From Catenovulum maritimum (lineage in GTDB: Bacteria; Pseudomonadota; Gammaproteobacteria; Enterobacterales; Alteromonadaceae): a DNA stretch of 64,000 nt. Each line of letters opens with the position of its first letter. Position 1 is the first letter of the stretch. This document shows positions 28,471 through 37,599 of this stretch, one piece after another. The position numbers were made by a program, and so were the translations under genes. Location: assembly GCF_001050375.1 (NCBI RefSeq), contig NZ_KQ130485.1, positions 124,001 to 188,000 of the forward strand, in the 5' to 3' direction. Under the pieces are notes generated by a model. It had not been told where the DNA came from and searched no databases. It saw only the letters and a program-made list of their open reading frames with translations.

Positions 28471-28743
28471 CTAGGCTTTTGGTGGCTGGTAGCCCTCAAT
28501 TTCAACATCTTTACCTTCAAACAAAAAATCAACCATAGCGGCTTCTAAAAATTTTCTATCATCTGGATTCATCATGTTCATCTTTTTTTCATTGATTAGC
28601 ATGGTTTGTTTTTTTTGCCATTCAGCCCAAGCTTGTTTAGAGATATTATCGTAAATGCGTTTACCTAGTTCACCAGGGTAAAGTTGAAAATCTAAGCCAT
28701 CGGCGTCTTGTTTTAAATGTTGGCAAAATACTGTTCGTGACAT
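28471..28743 (-). CDS. yggX: YggX, iron-trafficking / oxidative damage protection protein
   Basis: A 90-aa cytoplasmic protein that limits iron-driven oxidative damage and protects labile Fe-S enzymes. The family pattern is complete: [19 protein letters not shown] with the conserved Cys7, [18 protein letters not shown] and the C-terminal [13 protein letters not shown]. mutY lies just upstream (18-base gap), as in most gammaproteobacteria; MutY is itself an Fe-S enzyme. Confidence 0.96.
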   Translation of the reverse strand: MSRTVFCQHLKQDADGLDFQLYPGELGKRIYDNISKQAWAEWQKKQTMLINEKKMNMMNPDDRKFLEAAMVDFLFEGKDVEIEGYQPPKA

Positions 28744-28761
28744 AATTAACTCGCTTATTGA

Positions 28762-29811
28762 CTATAATTGTTCTGAAATTAAATTAAGAATTTTTTGGGT
28801 TGGTACAGACATACCAAATTCTGCATCTGATTTTAACTGAAACCAGACTTCAGAGGTATCTCGAATTGAAGATATTACTTGCTTTACTTCAATTTCAATT
28901 GGCGTGACATCTAAATGAAAATGTGTGAATGTGTGTCTAAACTCAGGTTTTTCGATTACCTTGCTCACTTTTACTGAGAAAAGCTGTTCAATTTCTGCCT
29001 CATTCAGCTTTCTATCTGATTCAGGTAGTGTATATAAACCGCCCCATATACCTGAGCTTGGTCGTTTAGCTAATAACACTGATTGTTTATAATTTAGCGC
29101 CAGCATGTAGGTTTGCTTGACCGGTTTATCTTTTTTAGGCTTAGAAATGGGTAGCTGCTTGGTTAGCTCTTTTTTGTATGCTTGGCATGAATTGACTAAA
29201 GGACACAAACTACATTTTGGTTTACTTCTGCTACAAATACCTGCGCCTAAATCCATCATAGCTTGATTAAAATATTCAATGTCTTGTGCCGGCGTAACTT
29301 GCTCGCTTAATTGCCAAAGTTTATCTTGTGTCTTTTTTTCACCTGACCAAGTTTGAATTGCAAAATAACGGCATAAAACACGCTTAACATTACCATCTAA
29401 AATAGGATACGCTTGTTTTAAAGTAAGTGATAAAATTGCCCCTGCGGTTGAACGGCCAATACCGGGCAAAGCTAAAACCTGATCAAAATTTTCAGGAAAT
29501 CCCTTATGTTCCGAAATCATAGTTTTAGCGGCTTTCAACAGGTTTCTTGCTCTGGCGTAATAGCCTAAACCAGTCCAAAGCTGTAGCACCTCATCTTCTT
29601 CAGCTTTAGCTAGCGCTTCTAGCGTTGGAAAACGAGTCGTGAAGCGTTCAAAATAAGGGATTACTGTGGTTACTTGAGTTTGTTGCAACATAACTTCGCT
29701 GAGCCATGTTGTGTATAGCGTTTTATTTTGCTGCCAAGGTAAATGTTTGCGCCCGTGCTGGTGATACCAAGCGATAACTTGATCGCCAAATTCTGTCTTG
29801 TTAGCTAGCAT
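28762..29811 (-). CDS. mutY: A/G-specific adenine DNA glycosylase
   Basis: Base-excision enzyme that removes adenine mispaired with 8-oxoguanine. The 349-aa protein has the catalytic Glu in [11 protein letters not shown], the helix-hairpin-helix [12 protein letters not shown] (about residues 118-129), the catalytic Asp in LDGNVKR, the 4Fe-4S ligand set C-x6-C-x2-C-x5-C (about residues 194-210) and a C-terminal NUDIX-like domain for 8-oxoG recognition ([14 protein letters not shown]). AAGGT precedes the ATG. First gene of the operon mutY-yggX-tpm. Confidence 0.95.
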   Translation of the reverse strand: MLANKTEFGDQVIAWYHQHGRKHLPWQQNKTLYTTWLSEVMLQQTQVTTVIPYFERFTTRFPTLEALAKAEEDEVLQLWTGLGYYARARNLLKAAKTMISEHKGFPENFDQVLALPGIGRSTAGAILSLTLKQAYPILDGNVKRVLCRYFAIQTWSGEKKTQDKLWQLSEQVTPAQDIEYFNQAMMDLGAGICSRSKPKCSLCPLVNSCQAYKKELTKQLPISKPKKDKPVKQTYMLALNYKQSVLLAKRPSSGIWGGLYTLPESDRKLNEAEIEQLFSVKVSKVIEKPEFRHTFTHFHLDVTPIEIEVKQVISSIRDTSEVWFQLKSDAEFGMSVPTQKILNLISEQL

Positions 29812-30005
29812 GAATACCTTATTTTTTGTTAAACCTTACTTTCATTTTATGTGTATCTGATAATTAAGGTTTGAATTTTGCTCGCTATTTTGCCAACATC
29901 ACACTCAATTTAACAGTCCCAATTAAATTGATTTAGCTCTATATAGTCGTTTAAGGATTGTTTTCTAGTTGTTTTATATATGGGTTCGATTAAGAGTATT
30001 AAAAT

Positions 30006-30320
30006 ATGTCATTAGTTTATAGTACAGACGGCGGCAGAATTAAGCCTGAAGAGACCAAAGAAGAGGCTCAAACATTTAGTGACGGCTTTATTCGGGTTAG
30101 ACGAGAAGTCGCAGGCCGTAAGGGAAAAGGCGTTATTACGATTGCTGGATTGCCTTTAGTTGGCGCCGAACTCAAAAAAATCGCGCAAGTTTTAAAGAAA
30201 AAATGTGGAACGGGTGGTTCAGTTAAAGATGGCATCATTGAAATTCAGGGCGATAAGCGAGATTTAATTAAAGCTGAATTAGAAAAGCTAGGCTATAAAG
30301 TAAAATTTGCTGGTGGCTAA
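30006..30320 (+). CDS. yciH: SUI1/YciH translation initiation factor-like protein
   Basis: A 104-aa protein of the SUI1/eIF1-like family, bacterial YciH type, which affects fidelity of translation initiation. It shows GFIRVRREVAGRKGKGVI, then KKIAQVLKKKCGTGGSVKDG (about residues 61-80) and DKRDLIKAELEKLGYKVKFAG. Length is typical. It stands alone, divergent from mutY, and is followed by two large inverted repeats. Confidence 0.92.
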   Translation: MSLVYSTDGGRIKPEETKEEAQTFSDGFIRVRREVAGRKGKGVITIAGLPLVGAELKKIAQVLKKKCGTGGSVKDGIIEIQGDKRDLIKAELEKLGYKVKFAGG

Positions 30321-30329
30321 CCTTTTCTG

Positions 30330-30389
30330 TAATTAACCTGAGCTCGGGATAAGAATTTAGCTAATGCTATCCAAAGCTCAGGTTAATTA
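30330..30389. repeat. Inverted repeat (15 bp perfect arms) after yciH
   Basis: TAATTAACCTGAGCT (30330-30344) and its exact complement (30375-30389) bracket 30 bases, inside which GGATA and TATCC can pair again, giving a long interrupted hairpin. It starts nine bases after the yciH stop. It may end yciH, but no T-run follows. Confidence 0.6.
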
Positions 30390-30417
30390 GGTTTAATGAT
30401 TTAAACAAGATAAGAAA

Positions 30418-30516
30418 GGGTGTGTTTATGGTATTACATGAATCGTATTACTTTTGCTTTGTTTAATTCAATTTGTCTTTTAGCTCAAATTGAATTAAAC
30501 AAAGATAAACACGCCC
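30418..30516. repeat. Inverted repeat with 19-bp perfect inner arms
   Basis: CTTTGTTTAATTCAATTTG (30457-30475) and its exact complement (30486-30504) are separated by ten bases. A further outer pair, GGGTGTGTTTAT (30418-30429) and ATAAACACGCCC (30505-30516), matches with one mismatch. It lies eight bases beyond the phytase stop and could end that transcript or mark an insertion scar. Confidence 0.55.
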
Positions 30517-30524
30517 GATCTGAT

Positions 30525-32534
30525 TTAATTGTTTGAAATTAATGGTGCGATTGATTGCCAAGGCACAAGTTTAAAGTTCTGTGGTTGGCTTGGCATCACA
30601 TTGCGACCATCTTGAACAACGAGTAAGCCTTGACTAAACTCACCGCCCAAATTTGCACTCGTCACGTCTAAACCATCGGTTTCAGAAGCGCCATCTATCC
30701 CTTTAAGTAAATTAGCGCCAATTTTAAATTGAGCTTGAACTTGATATGGTGCTTGGGTTGAAATAAGTAAATAACTATCATTACCTTGGCTAGAAGCCAC
30801 TAGGTAAGAGTTGTCTTTGCCGTGATAAATAGCTAAGCCTTCAACATCATCAAATAATGTTTTATTGTCGACTTCGTATATTAACTCTGGAATAGCCGTT
30901 AAATCAGGCTCTGCCGTTATTTTCCATATTCCCTTATCTTCCTCTCCAACATACAAAGTTGCACTCGTCGCATCCGCAACACAGCCTTCTGGTTGCGTTT
31001 CTAACTTGAACACTCTAACCAATTTACCGCTAGGTTTCGCGTTTGAAAAATCAATTTGGTACTGTTGGTAATGCCCACTTTCATCATTGATAAATACATA
31101 GTGAATACCTGTTTTTTGCGACTGGTAATTACACAAGCCATAAACATCAGGTAGGCTGGTTTTTATTTCTCCCCAGTCTGAAACTAAACCTTGGCTAGAA
31201 ATTTTATACAAAGTGATACTGTTATTTGTTCTGTTACTGGCAGCTGCAAAGTCAAAAGTACCCGAAAGTGTTTTGGCTTGGTAGCTCACATCTATATTAT
31301 TGATTCTACCCGTTGCTATCGTTTGTTGGGTTTTTCCTGCGAGGTCAAAAACATATAAACCAAATGTTTTATCTGTGCTGAGTATCAAACTTTGCTCTGG
31401 CGTTACTTTATTTACCCAGATTGCAGGGTCATCAGCTGCATCGCCAAAACGGCTTACTGTATCGGTTTCAATGCTAGGTTGAATAGATTTAATTGAGCTG
31501 TTATTTGGGATCTGTGATGAAATTGGACGCGCAATTTGAGTTGTAAAATAACTGTCTGTGTTGTCATCAAAGAAGCTAACTTCAATTTGTTTAGTTGATG
31601 TTGAAGTTGATATTGATATTGAAGTGCTCGCACTTAAGCTTTCAATTGTCTGTTCCAGTTGATAAACCACAGGCTGAACTTGGAATTTACTATCAACAAC
31701 TGCATAGTGTTGGATTTGTTTGGATTCTGGCAAGGCCAAAATAATACTGCCATCAAGCAGTAAGCTAACGTCTTTTATTTCCCCCTCAATAAAGCCAAAG
31801 GGTTTAGTTAGCGCAATTGGTTGACGGTTCAAATCTTTTTCAGGGTCAACTTGGTATTGCCATACACCTACGGTTTCTTCCACTATATAGAGTAATCCCG
31901 CTTGGTCGTTGACCACGCAAGCTTCACTAGCTGGTGGTGCCGAAAATGAGCGAATCAATTTATTGGTATAAGTTTGCTTGCTCGCTAAATAAACAAGTCT
32001 TTGTTCTACTCGGTTATCTACTGTCAGTATAAAACTGAATATATCACCTTGATTTGGATCTTGGTAAAGGCAAATATTTTGCGCAACCGTGCCTTCAAGC
32101 TGCAAACTATTCTTAGCGATTAAACTCTGTTTTGAGCTCAGTTCAAATAATTCAATTTGTCCTAGCTCTTTATTTAAGCTAATCACCAAGCTTTCACTTG
32201 GCGTGATCGTTCGAGTATCTAAACCTTCATAGTTACCACCTGTTTGCTGCAATATTTTTCCTGTTTGGTCAAATAACATGACCCCATAATTTTCGCTGTT
32301 TGCAAGCCAGAGATTTGGCTGCTGGCGAACAGGTACCGCTTTGTGACCATTTAGCTTTTCTAATGACAGCAAAGGCTTAGCGTCTAGCTGTATTGCAGTT
32401 AATACTGATTTTTGATTGTTATCATTAAGATTACAACTGATTAAACAAACTAGACAGAATTTAAGCATTAGATACTTACCAATAATTACCAGCTTCTGTG
32501 TGTTTAATTTTTTATTTAATTTGATTTTATTCAT
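30525..32534 (-). CDS. Beta-propeller 3-phytase, two-domain lipoprotein
   Basis: A 669-aa exported enzyme that removes phosphate from phytate (inositol hexakisphosphate), calcium-dependent in this family. The signal is lipoprotein-like (CLVCLISC, Cys about 34). The C-terminal half (from about 355) is the classic beta-propeller phytase with RFGDAADDPAIWVN, STDKTFGLYVFDLAG and DVYGLCNY; the N-terminal half (about 45-330) looks like a second, diverged propeller without the DDPAIW motif, the arrangement of dual-domain phytases. It is the third gene of an operon with a TonB receptor and a metallophosphatase, eight bases after the phosphatase stop. Confidence 0.85.
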   Translation of the reverse strand: MNKIKLNKKLNTQKLVIIGKYLMLKFCLVCLISCNLNDNNQKSVLTAIQLDAKPLLSLEKLNGHKAVPVRQQPNLWLANSENYGVMLFDQTGKILQQTGGNYEGLDTRTITPSESLVISLNKELGQIELFELSSKQSLIAKNSLQLEGTVAQNICLYQDPNQGDIFSFILTVDNRVEQRLVYLASKQTYTNKLIRSFSAPPASEACVVNDQAGLLYIVEETVGVWQYQVDPEKDLNRQPIALTKPFGFIEGEIKDVSLLLDGSIILALPESKQIQHYAVVDSKFQVQPVVYQLEQTIESLSASTSISISTSTSTKQIEVSFFDDNTDSYFTTQIARPISSQIPNNSSIKSIQPSIETDTVSRFGDAADDPAIWVNKVTPEQSLILSTDKTFGLYVFDLAGKTQQTIATGRINNIDVSYQAKTLSGTFDFAAASNRTNNSITLYKISSQGLVSDWGEIKTSLPDVYGLCNYQSQKTGIHYVFINDESGHYQQYQIDFSNAKPSGKLVRVFKLETQPEGCVADATSATLYVGEEDKGIWKITAEPDLTAIPELIYEVDNKTLFDDVEGLAIYHGKDNSYLVASSQGNDSYLLISTQAPYQVQAQFKIGANLLKGIDGASETDGLDVTSANLGGEFSQGLLVVQDGRNVMPSQPQNFKLVPWQSIAPLISNN

Positions 32535-32542
32535 TGACTACT

Positions 32543-33595
32543 CTATTTATTTTGCGCTGTAAGCTCTGTTTTATAAATTACTTGGCCTTGGGCATTTACC
32601 ATTTGCACGAGCAATTTTTGGCTATTAACTGAAACAGCCATCACACCAGATTCGGCTTTAGCGAAGCGCGTAAAACTACGATTTTTGACGGGTCTTGTGG
32701 TGGCCCCTGCACCTGAAATAAAATGGTGGAGCTGTTTACCTTTAACTTTATTGTGCTGCAGATCATGTTCATGCCCAGCAATGTATGCATCAACTTGGTG
32801 TGCTTCTAGTCTATCTTCTAAGGTTTGTCGGATTGATTCCGTCTTGCCAAAGCGTTTACCACTTGAATACATAGGGTGGTGGCCAACAACTAGTTTCCAT
32901 TTTGCGTGACTGCTAGATAGCTGCTGTTCCATCCAATTTAATTGTTCTTCTGCATTTTGAGAACGCACTGAAATATATTTATCATTAGTTTGATAATCTG
33001 CTTCAAACGGACTTGTATCTAAAAAAACAATTAATATTTGGTTATTGTTTGATGCAATATCACCTTGGTTTTCTAGCTTGAAAGTTTTGCTGTAATAGCG
33101 CTCGGGTAAATTCCACCTTTGACTAATTTTAGTGTATGCAATTTGTGCTAGCACTGACCCTCTGTAATCATGGTTACCTAAAGTCAGATACCAAGGTTCA
33201 AATAAATTAGGGCCAGAATAAACTTGTTCAAACGAAGTCTGCAAATATGGATCATTGACACTTGAAATACCATTAGGATAAAAATTATCACCTGTCGATA
33301 TTATAAAATCGCCATCAAGCCAATACATTAGATTGTCCATTTGATTCGCAACAGCCTGCTGCTGATAATGACCATTGCGTCCCCAATCACCAATCACGAC
33401 AAAATTAATTGAGTCATCCAGCTGTTGCAAATTCGCAATCGTGTTTTGTTGATACCAAGCTTCTGTTCTGATTGGGGTTGTAGCCAACACCAAATTATTG
33501 ATCAGCAAACTACAAGCTAACAAACTTATCTGCGTAACTAGCTGCGCAAAACGCAGCCTAGTTTGTTGATTAAAACGAGTAAAAATATTCATCAT
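32543..33595 (-). CDS. Metallophosphatase, acid phosphatase type 5-like
   Basis: A 350-aa exported calcineurin-fold phosphoesterase, close to purple/tartrate-resistant acid phosphatases. A signal anchor region spans about 17-38. The metal ligands are all visible: GDWG (about residues 68-71), GDNFYPNG, GNHD, GHHPMYSSG and GHEHDLQH. It should remove phosphates from inositol phosphates or other esters in the periplasm. Its start overlaps the TonB receptor stop (TAATG, one shared base), so the two are translationally coupled. Confidence 0.88.
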   Translation of the reverse strand: MMNIFTRFNQQTRLRFAQLVTQISLLACSLLINNLVLATTPIRTEAWYQQNTIANLQQLDDSINFVVIGDWGRNGHYQQQAVANQMDNLMYWLDGDFIISTGDNFYPNGISSVNDPYLQTSFEQVYSGPNLFEPWYLTLGNHDYRGSVLAQIAYTKISQRWNLPERYYSKTFKLENQGDIASNNNQILIVFLDTSPFEADYQTNDKYISVRSQNAEEQLNWMEQQLSSSHAKWKLVVGHHPMYSSGKRFGKTESIRQTLEDRLEAHQVDAYIAGHEHDLQHNKVKGKQLHHFISGAGATTRPVKNRSFTRFAKAESGVMAVSVNSQKLLVQMVNAQGQVIYKTELTAQNK

Positions 33596-36309
33596 TAGAA
33601 TGAGTTCCAGCTGAAGCCAAGCTCAAAGGTTCGGCCGTATACTTCGTACTGAGCATTGTTAATTTTGCTGTCGAAGTAGTGGTACATAGGCTCATCATTT
33701 AAGTTGATCGCGTTAAAATAAACATGAGTTCTTTGATTAATAAAGTACTTAGCGGTGAAGTCATATTGGGTATGACTATCTTCAAAACGAATCATATCAC
33801 CATCGATTTCTTCTTGATTTCCGCTTTTGTAAACACTGGTTAGGCGCAAGCTAATATCGTCCGTTTCATAACCTATCATTAAGTTTGCAGTGGTATCTGA
33901 TTGGTTTGGTAAGCTAGTTACAAAACGTTCTTCATCTAAAAGGGTTACAGCTTCAGAATCTGTCAACGTAGCGTTAGCAGACATAATCAAACCATTATCA
34001 AAGCTTTTCACCCAAGATAACTCAACCCCATTTAATGTCGCTTGCTCACCATTTATCGGTTGATATACATCATCATAACCATCCCATTCTGGTGTGTTTG
34101 CTACATTGGCAATAATCACAAAATTGCTAATTTTTTTATGGAAATAGCCAATTGACATCACACCAATATGACCCGGGTAATATTCGAGCGACAAATCAAA
34201 ATTGTCTGAAAAATAAGGTTTAAGTTCAGGGTTTCCTACTTCAGCTTCCCTTTCTGTTTCAAAAGTGTTTGAGTCATCATCAAACTCTGTTTTTGATTCG
34301 ATTACTTGCACAGCGGCAACATCACCAAAGTTTGGCCGAGCAAGGGTTTGACTATAAGCTGCGCGGGCTATTAGTTTTGTTGTTAATTCGTAGCGAGCAT
34401 TAATACTTGGTAACCATTTGGCATAACTTCGATCTGATATCCAAGGCGTGTTTACAACTTCTTCATTGTCATTTTCTTCGTCTTCAATCAGTTCGACTCT
34501 TGCGCCTGTGGTTGCAAAGTCGGTTTTTTCATATCGCACACCAGCAACAAGCGTTAGCTTATCTAGGTTTATTTCTGTCATTATGTATGCGGCAAAAATA
34601 TCTTCAGAAATGTCAAAGCTACTGCCTTCCGATTCAACTCTTGAATTGAGTTGATTCAGCTCTAAATTAGTTGAGTGAGTGCGGTATAGGTTTTCTAGGT
34701 AAGCTTTATCTAGCGCCGGACCAAACTGACCTAAACTCCACTCTAGATGCGGGTTTTTAGCTGAAACAAAATCTATATTGTCAAAACCATCATCATAAAT
34801 ATTGATATGGGCATAGGTTTGTTTTTCTCTTTGACGGTACTTTGCACCAAACTTTAACTGAGCCTGTACGCTATCAAACTCTAATGATTTGGTTAAATCA
34901 AGTTTCAAGCTAGTTTCTTTATCTTGGCTATGATCCGACTCATTCGATATTTCATCCAACTCATAATTTGATAAATCTTGCACTGCTTCTGATTGATTCA
35001 CTTTTGGTATTGGGCCTTGCATATCGGTAGATATATCAAGTTCTTCTGCCACTAGTGTGTAATACAATGCATTTGGATTATCTTCGGTCGATTTTGAATA
35101 ACCAAGCTGCCAATCAATTTTCCAGCTATCTACTATATGCTCAGCGCCAGCTGTCATAGATAAAATCGTTTGAGTTTCTTTGCGTGATTTAGTCCCAGAT
35201 TCTATTTCTGTTTCGTCATCAAACACAAAAGTATTGGCGAGTCTGAACTCTTCATCTGAAAATTCGCTATATAAACTTCTTAAAAAATACTGGTTATTAA
35301 AATCAGCTCTATAGTCTAGATTAACGGCTGCACCTAAACGCTCACGGGTAATATTGTAATGCCTATGTTCTACCTCATCATCGCCATTAGACTCGACATT
35401 GTCGGAACCAAATTTACGTTTAGACCAAGACACAGCAGTAGCGATTGCAAGTTCATCAGCTCCCACTTGATATACGTCAGTAAAGCTTAAACCAAGTTTA
35501 GGGCTTAACTCATCTCTCAGTTGGTTCTGTGAAACCTGAGCATTAAAACTAATACTTTGCTCTGCACGATCAAAACCACTTAAGCTTTTAACCTCAATTG
35601 AACCACCAATTGCATCACCATCCATATCAGGTGTTACCGACTTAGAAACTTCTAAGGAGCCGATAAGCTGTGACGGAATAACGTCAAGTGCAACTGAGCG
35701 AACACCGCCTTCTGGAGAGGGCAGGTTTAAACCATTAATCGTGACATTATTTAAGTTGGGATCGATACCTCGAATACCGACAAATCGTCCCTCACCTTGA
35801 TCTCGTTCAATCGACATACCCGGCAATCTTTGTAATGCTTCTGATGCATTTTGATCTGGAAACTGGCCAATGGAATCCGCGGAAACAATAGATTTAATAC
35901 TTTTTGAGTTCTTTTGGCCGTTAATTGCGCCCGCTTGCCCAGCTCTTTGCCCACGTACAATTAAATTCTCAATTTCTTGCTCGGCTTCTAGCATAACTTC
36001 TTGGTGAATAACCCCTTCTTCGGACACTTCAACTTGACTGGTATAAGGCTTAGCGCCTATATAGTTTATTTCAAGTGTGTAAGTACCCGCTTTCAAGTTA
36101 TCGAACCGAAAGCTGCCATCTCTTTTACTAACAGTAGTTAAACCAAGCTCTTTAATTTTAACATTTGCACCCGTTATCAGTTGGTTTGCGGCAGGTGCCT
36201 TAATTTCACCTTGCAATGTAGCAGCAGTTGCTTGTGCTTGAACGAACATAGTTAAACTAGAAGCTAATGCAATTACACTCGGTTTTAAGTTTATTTTTTT
36301 GCCTTTCAT
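33595..36309 (-). CDS. TonB-dependent receptor, phytate-operon member
   Basis: A 904-aa outer-membrane receptor. After a signal peptide (about 1-30) comes a carboxypeptidase-regulatory-like beta domain (about 30-110: GEIKAPAANQLITGANVKI), then the plug (QFPDQNASEALQRLPGMSIE, FVGIRGIDPNLNNVTINGL) and the 22-strand barrel ending in FELGFSWNSF. The plug pattern is that of the TIGR01782 group. It is first in the operon with phosphatase and phytase, so the likely cargo is phytate or a product of its breakdown; this is inference from context. AAAGGAA lies nine bases before the ATG. Confidence 0.9.
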   Translation of the reverse strand: MKGKKINLKPSVIALASSLTMFVQAQATAATLQGEIKAPAANQLITGANVKIKELGLTTVSKRDGSFRFDNLKAGTYTLEINYIGAKPYTSQVEVSEEGVIHQEVMLEAEQEIENLIVRGQRAGQAGAINGQKNSKSIKSIVSADSIGQFPDQNASEALQRLPGMSIERDQGEGRFVGIRGIDPNLNNVTINGLNLPSPEGGVRSVALDVIPSQLIGSLEVSKSVTPDMDGDAIGGSIEVKSLSGFDRAEQSISFNAQVSQNQLRDELSPKLGLSFTDVYQVGADELAIATAVSWSKRKFGSDNVESNGDDEVEHRHYNITRERLGAAVNLDYRADFNNQYFLRSLYSEFSDEEFRLANTFVFDDETEIESGTKSRKETQTILSMTAGAEHIVDSWKIDWQLGYSKSTEDNPNALYYTLVAEELDISTDMQGPIPKVNQSEAVQDLSNYELDEISNESDHSQDKETSLKLDLTKSLEFDSVQAQLKFGAKYRQREKQTYAHINIYDDGFDNIDFVSAKNPHLEWSLGQFGPALDKAYLENLYRTHSTNLELNQLNSRVESEGSSFDISEDIFAAYIMTEINLDKLTLVAGVRYEKTDFATTGARVELIEDEENDNEEVVNTPWISDRSYAKWLPSINARYELTTKLIARAAYSQTLARPNFGDVAAVQVIESKTEFDDDSNTFETEREAEVGNPELKPYFSDNFDLSLEYYPGHIGVMSIGYFHKKISNFVIIANVANTPEWDGYDDVYQPINGEQATLNGVELSWVKSFDNGLIMSANATLTDSEAVTLLDEERFVTSLPNQSDTTANLMIGYETDDISLRLTSVYKSGNQEEIDGDMIRFEDSHTQYDFTAKYFINQRTHVYFNAINLNDEPMYHYFDSKINNAQYEVYGRTFELGFSWNSF

Positions 36310-36695
36310 ATAGCCAATTTCCTTTGTTCTTGAGTTTAAAAAATATATTAAGTGCTATTCCCAGACGGTTAACCTTGCTATGGGCTAGCTTCATTTATGC
36401 TGCGGATTAAACGTGAGTTGAGATTTTTTTCTATTAATCTTTTATTAAAACTGTTTGTTTTTTAGTCAAGTCTAATTACAGGTCATTAAATAAAATAGAT
36501 TTTGAGCTAAATTGACATGCCAATTAAATGTCTTATTTTCAATTTGTTATGGGTTTTAATTACAATGCTGCTGGCGTTTTATTTTGTATCAAGTGGTTTA
36601 AGGTCAGTTGGCTGAGCCAATTTGACCCTTTGCGTTTATTTTCCTTTCAATTAGCATGTAGCGGCTCATTACTCTCTAGATCGGATACAGACGCA
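36310..36695. other. Intergenic region between the phytate operon and a GGDEF gene
   Basis: About 385 bases. It should hold the operon promoter (minus) and that of the plus-strand gene. I looked for a Pho box on the minus strand; CTGTAAT-N4-CTTGACT near 36465-36482 is only a partial match. An open plus-strand frame from 36528 runs into the next gene, but its 56 extra residues look non-coding (unusual composition, no domain). Confidence 0.4.
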
Positions 36696-37598
36696 ATGAA
36701 TTTTTCTTTTATCAAGCGCCAACTAAAATTGGTGCTCCTAGTGGCAACTTTATTGCTGATAACACTCGTTAGTGCATTTTATAATGGTGAATTTAAGCCT
36801 GCTGACGCTATCGATTGGCTAGATGTTTTAGGTGAAGGCGGCATGACGTTAATGACGGGTGTTTGGATTTTCTTTATTCTTGCGAGTCGACCGCAAGGTA
36901 GAGTAACCAACTTACTAACCCTTGGCTTAACTTGCTTTTTGATCTCTTGTAGCTTGGATTTACTAGATGAATTTATAACCTACCCTGATGAACACTTCTG
37001 GCTATATTTACTTGAGTCAATTCCTGCATTAATTGGCATGGTAATGATGACTTGGGCACTGTATCAATGGCATCAAGAACAATTAAAGCTAACTGAACAA
37101 TTAAATCGTCGTGAGGCATTAATTAGAGAGCACACGCAAATAGACATTACAACTCAACTATATAGCGCCGACTATATGCGTGAACAATTAGATTTAATCG
37201 CTCAATCACAGCAAGACTGCACGCTTGCTATGTTTGATATAGATGATTTTGCTAAATTTAATCGACAATTTAGCCTAGCGGATGGTGATAGATTGCTGCG
37301 AGAAGTTGCTGATATTATTGTTATGAATCTACGCCAGAGCGACCTTGCTTGTCGCTATGCAGGAGACAGGTTCATTGTTTTATTCAATCAAATTAGCTTG
37401 TTAAATGCTCAATTAATTGTGGAGCAAATTTGCACTGCGATTCAACATTTAGCCTTTAAACCCAATCAAACGGGCACTGCAGAGTTCCACACTGTCTCCG
37501 CGGGTTTAATTGAATCCAAAAAACGGGATTCCGCAGCAGATCTAATTAGGAGAGTAAATCTAGATTTAGAGAATAAACGCGCAATAAGAGTTAATTAA
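36696..37598 (+). CDS. Membrane protein with degenerate GGDEF domain
   Basis: A 300-aa protein (from ATG 36696) with four membrane helices in residues about 10-145 (LKLVLLVATLLLITLVSAFY, TLMTGVWIFFILA, LLTLGLTCFLISCSLDLL, LIGMVMMTWALYQW) and a C-terminal GGDEF-family domain. The active-site loop reads YAGDRFIVLF instead of RYGGDEFxxxL, so cyclase activity is doubtful; D-IDDFAKFN is the usual upstream metal motif. It could bind rather than make cyclic di-GMP. The next gene, an AraC regulator, starts one base after its stop, so the two are probably co-expressed. Confidence 0.78.
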   Translation: MNFSFIKRQLKLVLLVATLLLITLVSAFYNGEFKPADAIDWLDVLGEGGMTLMTGVWIFFILASRPQGRVTNLLTLGLTCFLISCSLDLLDEFITYPDEHFWLYLLESIPALIGMVMMTWALYQWHQEQLKLTEQLNRREALIREHTQIDITTQLYSADYMREQLDLIAQSQQDCTLAMFDIDDFAKFNRQFSLADGDRLLREVADIIVMNLRQSDLACRYAGDRFIVLFNQISLLNAQLIVEQICTAIQHLAFKPNQTGTAEFHTVSAGLIESKKRDSAADLIRRVNLDLENKRAIRVN

Positions 37599-37599
37599 C

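Noticed and set aside
36465-36482. Pho box upstream of the phytate operon
   Set aside because: Only one half site fits CTGTCAT well; the second matches in three of seven positions, so it cannot be claimed.
36528-36695. N-terminal extension of the GGDEF-like protein by 56 residues
   Set aside because: The extra segment has no domain, odd composition and precedes a much better start directly before the first membrane helix.
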